Source of the DNA: Paracoccaceae bacterium Fryx2
GTDB taxonomy: Bacteria > Pseudomonadota > Alphaproteobacteria > Rhodobacterales > Rhodobacteraceae
Direction: 5' to 3'
Length of the DNA: 64,000 nucleotides
Assembly (NCBI GenBank): GCA_032334235.1
Contig: JAVSGI010000005.1
Span: forward strand, 434,001 to 498,000
This document shows, piece by piece, positions 23,954 through 31,130 of the stretch (its first letter is position 1; every line of letters starts with the position of its first letter). The notes under the pieces are model-generated. The model was not told the DNA's origin. It ran no database searches and was given only the letters and a program-made list of their open reading frames with translations. Made by a program: the position numbers and the translations under genes.

Positions 23954-26260
23954 ATGCCGGTAATTGCGCTCTACAACTTCGACGAGACGACGGGAACGAC
24001 GGTCCATGACTCCGCTCTGGGCAACGGGGCGCAGAACGGGATGTACATCAACGGGGCCTCGCCCGCAGGGGGGGAGGCGATGCTGGATGGCAGGAACGAT
24101 CTGGTAAAGATCCTTGCCAACCCGGTGTTCCAGATGGACAGCGGCACCCTGAACATCGCGTTTTCCCAGAGCTCGGCAAGCGGCTGCCGTCCTGAAACCA
24201 TCCTGTCGCGCGACAGCGCCGGCGTGACGCAGGGCGGGTTCCGCATCGAGATCCTGGCCAGTGGGGCGATCGTCATCGCGCATGAAGGCGCGGCCGGCAC
24301 CGAGACCTTCGGCACCGGGCCGGGCTTCATGGCGCCGGGTGATGACATCAAGCTGAGCTACAGCTGGGACGAGGGCGGGACCGGCGGCAAGCTGGTGATC
24401 GAAAACACCACCGCGGGCACCGCATTCGCAGACGACGTGCCCAACAGCCTGACGATGGACATGGGCGCCATCAACCAGCCCTGGATCGTGGGTGCCGGGC
24501 AGTCGCTGTCGTCCCCGGCGATCCTGAACGACATCAACCAGCATTTCCACGGCACGGTTTCGATGTTCTCGATCTCGGACACGGTCGACAACCTCGGCAC
24601 CGTCAACGACGGAATCGTTTCGGGCACGGAAGGCGACGACCTGATCGACCTTGCCTATACCGGCGACCCCGATGGCGACCGGATCGACCGCGGCGACGCG
24701 ATCATCGCCGGTCAGGGCCCCGATGACGACATCGTGGTGGCGGGAGGCGGCAACGACACCGTGCTGGCCGGGCTCGGAAACGACCTGATCTACGGCGGTG
24801 GCGGGAATGACGTGATCCATGGCGGCCCCGGCGATGACACGATCGACGGCGGCGACGGCAATGACACCCTTCATGGCGGCAACGGCAGCGATCTGGTGGA
24901 CGGCGGCGACGGCGATGACCTGATCGACACCAGCGGCAGCAGGGCACCGTTGCCCGACCGCGGCTATCCGGGGCTTTATCCGGCCGATGGCGACCCGATG
25001 AACGACCGTGACACGGTCTACGGCGGGGCCGGCAACGACACGATCACCACCGGCGATGACAACGACCTGATCTTCGGCGGTTCGGGCAACGACTTGATCG
25101 ACGGCGGAATCGACGACGACACCATCCATGGCGGCAGTGGCGACGACACGATGATTGGCGGCGAAGGCTCCGATGTGGTGTTTGGCGGCGACGGCAACGA
25201 TCTGATCTATGGCGGGCTCAGCCCCGAGTTTCCCGACGCGATCAACATTCCCGACGCCACCGACCTGCGCCCCGACAATGGCCGGGACACGCTGTTCGGC
25301 GGCGCGGGCAACGACACCATCTTCGGCATGGATGATGACGACATCCTGCGGGGGGGCGACGGCAACGACTACCTCGATGGCGGGATCGACGACGACACCC
25401 TTCATGGCGACGAGGGCAATGACACCCTGATCGGCGGAGAAGGTACCGACGTGATGTTCGGCGGGGCCGACCGCGACACATTCATCGGTGCCACCGCGGG
25501 CGATCAGATCGACGGCGGCGAGGAGGGCGACGACTATGACACGCTCGATCTGCGTGGCCTCGGTCCGCGGCAGGTGATCTACGACCCGGCCAACTCGGAA
25601 AACGGCACGGTCAACTTCCTCGACAGTGACGGAAACCTTACCGGCACGATGGCTTTCGTGAACATCGAGAATGTGGTGTGCTTTACGCCCGGCACGATGA
25701 TCGCCACGCCGAAGGGCGAGGTTCCGGTAGAAAATCTGCGCCCCGGCGACAAGGTGATCACCCGCGACAACGGCATTCAGGAAATCCGCTGGACCGGCCG
25801 GAAGGTGATGGACTGGCGCGCCCTGACGGCAAACCCGCATCTGAAGCCGATCCTCGTTCGCCAGGGTGCGCTTGGCAACGGCCTGCCGGAACGCGACATG
25901 ATGCTGAGCCCGAACCACCGGGTTCTGGTCGCCAACGACCGCACGGCGCTTTACTTCGACGAACACGAGGTGCTGGTTGCGGCCAAGCATCTGGTCGGCG
26001 GCGCGGGCATCCATGAGGTCGACAGCATCGGCACCACCTACCTGCACTTCATGTTCGACCGCCACGAGGTCGTTCTGTCGAACGGGGCCTGGACCGAAAG
26101 CTTCCAGCCGGGCGACTACACGCTGAAAGGCATGGGCAATTCGCAGCGCAACGAGATATTCGAGCTGTTCCCCGACCTGAAGACACCGGCCGGGCTGGAC
26201 GCATACGGTGCCGCCCGCAAGACGCTGAAACGGCACGAGGCGCGCCTGCTGGTCCAGTAA
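23954..26260 (+). CDS. RTX calcium-binding protein with C-terminal Hint domain (first of a tandem pair)
   Basis: A 768-residue protein, probably exported by a type I system. Residues 1-215 look like a LamG/concanavalin-like beta-sandwich (MPVIALYNFDETTGTTVHDS). Residues 216-535 hold many RTX nonapeptides (GGxGxDxhx; for example GGGGNDVIHGGPGDDTI) that bind Ca2+ outside the cell. At about 575 a Hint (Hedgehog/intein-like) domain begins with Cys: VCFTPGTMIATPKGEVPVE, with the SPNHRVLV histidine block; it ends near 720 in WTESFQPGDYTLKGM. No signal peptide. ATG 23954 is favoured over 23948 because AAGGA (23942-23946) is then 7 bases away. No secretion ATPase is adjacent. Confidence 0.88.
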   Translation: MPVIALYNFDETTGTTVHDSALGNGAQNGMYINGASPAGGEAMLDGRNDLVKILANPVFQMDSGTLNIAFSQSSASGCRPETILSRDSAGVTQGGFRIEILASGAIVIAHEGAAGTETFGTGPGFMAPGDDIKLSYSWDEGGTGGKLVIENTTAGTAFADDVPNSLTMDMGAINQPWIVGAGQSLSSPAILNDINQHFHGTVSMFSISDTVDNLGTVNDGIVSGTEGDDLIDLAYTGDPDGDRIDRGDAIIAGQGPDDDIVVAGGGNDTVLAGLGNDLIYGGGGNDVIHGGPGDDTIDGGDGNDTLHGGNGSDLVDGGDGDDLIDTSGSRAPLPDRGYPGLYPADGDPMNDRDTVYGGAGNDTITTGDDNDLIFGGSGNDLIDGGIDDDTIHGGSGDDTMIGGEGSDVVFGGDGNDLIYGGLSPEFPDAINIPDATDLRPDNGRDTLFGGAGNDTIFGMDDDDILRGGDGNDYLDGGIDDDTLHGDEGNDTLIGGEGTDVMFGGADRDTFIGATAGDQIDGGEEGDDYDTLDLRGLGPRQVIYDPANSENGTVNFLDSDGNLTGTMAFVNIENVVCFTPGTMIATPKGEVPVENLRPGDKVITRDNGIQEIRWTGRKVMDWRALTANPHLKPILVRQGALGNGLPERDMMLSPNHRVLVANDRTALYFDEHEVLVAAKHLVGGAGIHEVDSIGTTYLHFMFDRHEVVLSNGAWTESFQPGDYTLKGMGNSQRNEIFELFPDLKTPAGLDAYGAARKTLKRHEARLLVQ

Positions 26261-26290
26261 GGATCAGGCGGCGCCGGCAATCGACGGATC

Positions 26291-26315
26291 AGGGGCTCCT
26301 CGCGGGGCCCCTTTT
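26291..26315 (+). terminator. Terminator after the first RTX-Hint gene
   Basis: AGGGGCTCC, loop TCGC, GGGGCCCCT (9-bp stem with one G-T pair), followed directly by TTTCCTT. It lies 30 bp past the stop, so the second RTX gene has its own promoter. Confidence 0.8.
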
Positions 26316-26525
26316 CCTTGGCGGCGGGACAATCCGGCCGCAGGGAAGGGATTGTTTCGGGTTTGAGGGCGAAGGCCCGCAACCCCCGCAGCCTGTTACG
26401 GGAATTCGGCAAAGCAGCCCAATTTGCACATATTTCAGCCACCTTCCGTTGCCAGAAGCGGGGTTGACCGAACCGCGGCTCAAGCCTTTGCCGCGCGCCC
26501 CCGAAGCCCCCGGCAGGAGATGACG

Positions 26526-26606
26526 ATGGCCCGCCTGCTTGCCAGACCCCACGCCCGCGACTTCGGCCGCATGTCATTCCCGCCCGTCTTCCCTGCCGCA
26601 GCCTGA
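26526..26606 (+). CDS. Possible 26-residue leader ORF before the second RTX-Hint gene
   Basis: ATG 26526 has a strong AGGAG 6-7 bases upstream and encodes MARLLARPHARDFGRMSFPP then VFPAAA, ending 10 bp before the RTX gene start. It may be a coupling or regulatory leader peptide. No homolog comes to mind, and chance occurrence cannot be excluded. Confidence 0.35.
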   Translation: MARLLARPHARDFGRMSFPPVFPAAA

Positions 26607-26616
26607 GGGTCACACC

Positions 26617-29600
26617 ATGCCGAGAGCAGATGCGCTGAAGATCCTTGATGCCGCTGCCCCCGGCAAGGGCGAAGCTGCGGATGGCCTGTCCCCGATCAGG
26701 GCCGCCGACGCTGCCCCTGACGGGACCGTGTCGGCCACCGATGGCGACGTGGGTCCGGCCGTGGCCGGTGATGAAAGGGTGCTGGCCGGGGCCGGGGATG
26801 ACAGTGTCGAGGGCGGCAGCGGCGACGACACGCTGGCGGGCGGTGCCGGGGCCGATGCGCTATTCGGCGGCGCGGGTGACGACCTGCTGCTGGCGGCCGG
26901 CGATCCGGCCGATCTGATCGGCAACGGCGGTTTCGAGCAGACCGGCGGCATGGCCGCGACCGGGACCGGCCATCTCGGCTACGATGGCACGGCCCCCGGC
27001 GGCTGGGTCGCCGGGCCGGGCGGCGTGGTCGAGATTGTCTCTGCCGGCGCGGGCGGCAACTCGCTCGACACCGAAGGCCCGTTCGGCACCGGCAGCATCA
27101 GCCAGCAGATCGCGGGCGTGGTCGATGGCGCACCGTATGAGATCACCTTCGACGCCATCGACGGATTGAGCGACGACAACACTCTGGACGTGTTCTGGAA
27201 CGGCATTCTGGTCGGCACGGTCGATCCCGGCAGCGCCGCGCACACCACCTACCGCATCGCGGTGACGGGGGGCGAGGGCGACGGCAGCAACACCCTGACC
27301 TTCCAGAGCACCGGCCCGCAGGACGGGGCGGGGATGCTGCTTGACAACGTGCAATTCTGGGGCGCCGGCAGCCTGACGGACGATGCCGATGCCGACACCT
27401 TGTCGGGCGGCGACGGGCGCGACGCCGTCGTGGCGGCGGGCGGCGACCTGGTCGATGGTGGCGACGATGCCGACACGCTGGTGGTCAACGGCGTGCTGTC
27501 GATCGCCTTCGACCCCGACAATGCCGAGAATGGCACCATCACCTTCATCGACGCCTCGATCCTGACCTTCGCAAATATCGAGGCGATGGTCGTCGATGGC
27601 GGCGCGGATGACATCGTGCGCGGCACGGCGGGCGATGACCTGATCGGCGCGGGCCATGCCGACCTTGACGGCGACCGGATCGACGGCAACGACGCCCTGC
27701 TGCCCGGCGAGGGTGCGAACGACGACATCGTTCTGGCGGGCGGCGGGAACGACACGGTCGCGGGCGGCCTCGGTGCCGACGAGGTGTTCGGTGGCGCCGG
27801 GAACGACAGCCTGAACGGCGAGGATGGCGACGACAGCCTGCTGGGCGGCACCGGCGACGACACGCTGATCGGCGGCGGCGGCGACGACACCCTGCGCGGC
27901 GGCGACGGGCGCGACCTGCTGCTGGGGGTCGATGGCGCCGACCTGATGTTCGGCGAGGTGGGCGACGACGAACTGGTCGGCTCGGTCGGGGATGACACGC
28001 TGCACGGCGGTGCGGGCAACGATACCCTGCGCGGCGACGAGGGCAACGACACGCTTTACGGCGGCGACGATGCCGACCGGCTGTATGCCGGGTCGGGGGC
28101 CGGGTTTGTCGATGGCGGCGAGGGCGGCGACGACGACGACACGCTCAATGTCAGCGATCTGGCCGGGGTGGTCCATGATCCGGCGAACGGCGAGAACGGC
28201 ACCGTCACCTTCCTAGATGGCAGCACGCTGGGTTTCGTCAACATCGAGCATCTGGTCTTCAACGGCGGCCCGGACGGCATCATATACGGCACCGACCGGG
28301 CCGACCTGATCGACGCCGCCTATGTGGATCGCAACGGCGACCGGGTCGACGCGGGCGATGCGGTGTTTGCCGGGGCAGGGCCCGACGACGACGAGGTGTT
28401 CGCGGGTGGCGGCGATGACACGATCCTGTCGGGTGCCGGGCGCGACTATGTCTATGGCGGCGACGACCGGGACCGGATCGCAACCGGGGACGGCGACGAC
28501 TACGCGCAGGGCGACGCCGGCGACGACACCGTTCTGGGCGAGGATGGCGACGATTTCCTGCGCGGCGATGCGGGCAACGACATCGTGCAGGGCGACGGCG
28601 GCAGCGATACGGTCTATGGCGGGCTGGGCGAGGACACGATCTTCGGCGGGATCGGCAACGACTACGCCTATGGCGGCTATGGCAACGACTTCGTCTACGG
28701 CGGCGACGGGGCCGACACCATCACCGGCAGCGATGGCGATGACGTGGTTCATGGCGGCGCGGGCGACGATCAGGTGCTGGGCTCGAACGGCAACGACACG
28801 CTCTATGGCGGCGCGGGGCGCGATGCGCTGTTCGGCGATTTCGACCGCGACGTGATCCATGGCGAGGCCGGCGATACCGTCGATGGCGGCAAGGGGGGCG
28901 ACGATTTCGACACGCTCCACGTCGCGGATGTGGCCGCAATCGACTATGATCCGGCCAACGGCGAAAACGGCACCGTCACCTTCAACGACGGCGGAACGCT
29001 GGGTTTTTTCGGAATCGAAAGCACTGTCATCGACAGGGCGGCATCGCGGAACGGCGTCGTGTCGGGCACCGCCGGGGATGACCTGATCGACACGGCCTAC
29101 TCCGACGACCCCGAGGGCGACCGGATCGACGCCGCAGATGCGCTGCCCGGCGCCGGGCCCGACGATGATCTGGTCAAGGCCGGGGATGGCCACGATACCG
29201 TGCTGGCCGGGGCTGGCGCCGACCAGGTGTTCGGCGGCACCGGCAATGACAGCCTTTCGGGCGAAGGCGGCAACGACCTGCTGCACGGCGAGGACGGCAA
29301 CGACCACCTGTCGGGCGGCGCCGGGGATGACGAGCGTTTCGGCGGTGCGGGCAACGACACGCTGACCGGCGACGCCGGCGCCGACCGGATGCAGGGCGGC
29401 GATGACCGCGACACCTTCTTCGACGGCCCGGGTGACACCATCGACGGCAACGAGGGCGGCGACGACTTCGACACGCTCGACCTGCGCGCGTGGGGCAAGG
29501 CGGGCACCACCATCCGCTTCGACCCGCTGAACGGCGAAAACGGCTCGGTCGAGTGTCTGGATGCCGATGGCGCGGTGACCGGCACGATCGCATTCAGTAA

Positions 29601-30198
29601 CATCGAACAGGCGGTGCCCTGCTTCACCCCCGGCAGCCTGATCCTGACCGAACGCGGCGAGGTCAGGGTCGAGGCGCTGGTGGCGGGCAACACCGTGGTG
29701 ACCCGCGACAACGGCCATCAGCCGGTGCGCTGGACCGGGCGGCGCGATCTGGCGCGGGCCGACCTGATGGCGCAGCCCCGGCTGTCGCCGGTCCGCATCG
29801 CGGCGCGGGCGCTGGACGGGATCTTGCCGCAGCGCGACATGCTGGTGTCGCCGCAGCACCGGATGCTGATGACCGGGCCGCGCGCCGAGATGTTCTTTGG
29901 CGAACCCGAGGTTCTGGTGGCCGCCACCCATCTGGTGGGAGAGGCGGGCATCGACCGGGTGTTTCCCGATGGCATCAGCTACATCCACATCCTGTTCGAC
30001 CGGCACGAGATCATCAGCGCCGACGGGGCCTGGACCGAAAGCTTCCAGCCGGGCGACCTGACGCTGGCGGGCATGGATGGCGAACAGCGCGCCGAAGTGC
30101 TGGCGATCTTTCCCGAACTGGCGGAACCCGGCAGCCGCTTCGCCGCCGCCCGCCTGACGCTGAAGCCGCACGAGGTCAAGGTGATGCTGTCAGACTGA
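26617..30198 (+). CDS. Large RTX calcium-binding protein with C-terminal Hint domain (second of the pair)
   Basis: A 1193-residue paralog of the preceding gene. After an N-terminal stretch with a few RTX motifs, residues 102-251 resemble a DUF642/carbohydrate-binding beta-sandwich (NGGFEQTGG, GGWVAGPGGVVEIV, GSISQQIAGV, MLLDNVQFWG). RTX blocks fill about 260-960, interrupted several times by a spacer with DPANGENGTVTF-like sequence. The Hint domain begins at Cys about 1001 (PCFTPGSLILTERGEVRVE, VSPQHRMLM) and ends with WTESFQPGDLTLAGM, as in the first protein. ATG 26617 follows GAGGGT. The 3' end overlaps the convergent MocA-like gene by 9 bases. Likely secreted; role in adhesion or biofilm is inference. 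Confidence 0.88.
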   Translation: MPRADALKILDAAAPGKGEAADGLSPIRAADAAPDGTVSATDGDVGPAVAGDERVLAGAGDDSVEGGSGDDTLAGGAGADALFGGAGDDLLLAAGDPADLIGNGGFEQTGGMAATGTGHLGYDGTAPGGWVAGPGGVVEIVSAGAGGNSLDTEGPFGTGSISQQIAGVVDGAPYEITFDAIDGLSDDNTLDVFWNGILVGTVDPGSAAHTTYRIAVTGGEGDGSNTLTFQSTGPQDGAGMLLDNVQFWGAGSLTDDADADTLSGGDGRDAVVAAGGDLVDGGDDADTLVVNGVLSIAFDPDNAENGTITFIDASILTFANIEAMVVDGGADDIVRGTAGDDLIGAGHADLDGDRIDGNDALLPGEGANDDIVLAGGGNDTVAGGLGADEVFGGAGNDSLNGEDGDDSLLGGTGDDTLIGGGGDDTLRGGDGRDLLLGVDGADLMFGEVGDDELVGSVGDDTLHGGAGNDTLRGDEGNDTLYGGDDADRLYAGSGAGFVDGGEGGDDDDTLNVSDLAGVVHDPANGENGTVTFLDGSTLGFVNIEHLVFNGGPDGIIYGTDRADLIDAAYVDRNGDRVDAGDAVFAGAGPDDDEVFAGGGDDTILSGAGRDYVYGGDDRDRIATGDGDDYAQGDAGDDTVLGEDGDDFLRGDAGNDIVQGDGGSDTVYGGLGEDTIFGGIGNDYAYGGYGNDFVYGGDGADTITGSDGDDVVHGGAGDDQVLGSNGNDTLYGGAGRDALFGDFDRDVIHGEAGDTVDGGKGGDDFDTLHVADVAAIDYDPANGENGTVTFNDGGTLGFFGIESTVIDRAASRNGVVSGTAGDDLIDTAYSDDPEGDRIDAADALPGAGPDDDLVKAGDGHDTVLAGAGADQVFGGTGNDSLSGEGGNDLLHGEDGNDHLSGGAGDDERFGGAGNDTLTGDAGADRMQGGDDRDTFFDGPGDTIDGNEGGDDFDTLDLRAWGKAGTTIRFDPLNGENGSVECLDADGAVTGTIAFSNIEQAVPCFTPGSLILTERGEVRVEALVAGNTVVTRDNGHQPVRWTGRRDLARADLMAQPRLSPVRIAARALDGILPQRDMLVSPQHRMLMTGPRAEMFFGEPEVLVAATHLVGEAGIDRVFPDGISYIHILFDRHEIISADGAWTESFQPGDLTLAGMDGEQRAEVLAIFPELAEPGSRFAAARLTLKPHEVKVMLSD

Positions 30199-30798
30199 CC
30201 GGCCGGGCCCCGCGGCCCGCCAGGCGGCCCAGTCCTCGGGCGTATCCAGATCGGTGACGGCGGCGTTGCCCGGCAGCGCAACCAGACGCGTGCGCCCGGC
30301 ATGGCGGGCCAGCAGGTCGCGCGCCCCCGCATCCCCCGACAGCGCGGCCAGATCAGCCCGCGCCCAGGCGGGGAAGATAACCGGGTGACCGGGCTTCCCC
30401 GCCGCCGAGCCTGCCCGCAGGATACTCCCGGGCGTTTCGCGAAACGCGGCAAGCATCATCGCCAGATCGGCCGCCGCGATCTCGGGCAGGTCGGCCAGCA
30501 GCAAGAGCAGCGGGCCGGGCGGCAAGGTGCCCTCCGCCGCCCGGATCGAGGCCGCGATCCCTTCCGCCGCATCGGGCACCGGGATCAGCGTCACCGCCAG
30601 CCCCGCCAGCGCCCGCGCCCGCGCGGGCCGGTCGGTCGGCAGCGTCACCGCCACCGGACATCCGGTTGCCTGTCCCGCCAGTGCTGCCCGCCGGATCTGG
30701 GGGATGCCGCCGATCGTCTCCATCAGCTTGTCGGCCCCGCGCATCCGGCTGGACGATCCGGCGGCGAGGATCACGATCTGCGGCATCGGCATCGGCAT
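30190..30798 (-). CDS. MocA/MobA-like nucleotidyltransferase
   Basis: A 202-residue NTP-transferase of the MobA-like family (MocA type), which attaches CMP to molybdopterin for xanthine dehydrogenase-class enzymes. The signature PQIVILAAGSSSRMRGADKLM (about 6-26) has the L-A-A-G-x-S-x-R-M-x-G nucleotide loop. LLLLLADLPEIAAADLAMML gives the metal-binding Asp, and GKPGHPVIFP the substrate loop. Three in-frame ATGs (30798, 30792, 30786) come from a CATCGG repeat; 30798 fits GAAGGG upstream best. No molybdenum hydroxylase genes adjoin it, so the client enzyme is unknown. Confidence 0.85.
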   Translation of the reverse strand: MPMPMPQIVILAAGSSSRMRGADKLMETIGGIPQIRRAALAGQATGCPVAVTLPTDRPARARALAGLAVTLIPVPDAAEGIAASIRAAEGTLPPGPLLLLLADLPEIAAADLAMMLAAFRETPGSILRAGSAAGKPGHPVIFPAWARADLAALSGDAGARDLLARHAGRTRLVALPGNAAVTDLDTPEDWAAWRAAGPGRSV

Positions 30799-30830
30799 CG
30801 TCGGGGCCCTTCCATGCTCAGCGACCTTGC

Positions 30831-31125
30831 GCGCCCCTTCCGGCCCGTTGCTTGCGCAACGTGCGTTCGGCGCTGACGATCTTCCACCGGAAGATCGTCC
30901 GGGCGCGCCCCTTCCGGCCCGTTGCTTGCGCAACGTGCGTTCGGCGCTGACGATCTCCACCGGAAGATCGTCCGGGCGCGCCTCTTCCGGCCCGTTGCTT
31001 GCGCAACGTGCGTTCGGCGCTGACGATCTTCCACCGGAAGATCGTCCGGGCGCGCCTCTTCCGGCCCGTTGCTTGCGCAACGTGCGTTCGGCGCTGACGA
31101 TCTTCCACCGGAAGATCGTCCGGGC
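30831..31125. repeat. Tandem repeat array, four units of about 74 bp with internal hairpins
   Basis: Units begin at 30831, 30905, 30978 and 31052 (74, 73, 74 and 74 bp). They are nearly identical: the second lacks one T, and the first two begin GCGCCCC where the others have GCGCCTC. Each unit contains a small hairpin GTTGC-TTGC-GCAAC and a larger one, GACGATCTTCC-ACC-GGAAGATCGTC (11-bp stem). The array fills the gap between the MocA-like gene start and the stop of the DMGDH-like gene. Confidence 0.93.
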
Positions 31126-31130
31126 GCGCC

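Noticed and set aside
23585-26236. 883-codon minus-strand ORF opposite the first RTX gene
   Set aside because: It is the complement of the Asp/Gly-rich RTX repeats; the plus frame has a start, ribosome site, terminator and recognisable domains.
23086-30198. Genomic island inserted at tRNA-Leu
   Set aside because: No integrase, no repeated tRNA 3' end and no shift in base composition at the RTX genes were seen; synteny data would be needed.
30831-31125. CRISPR array
   Set aside because: Units are contiguous with no unique spacers, and no cas genes are present.
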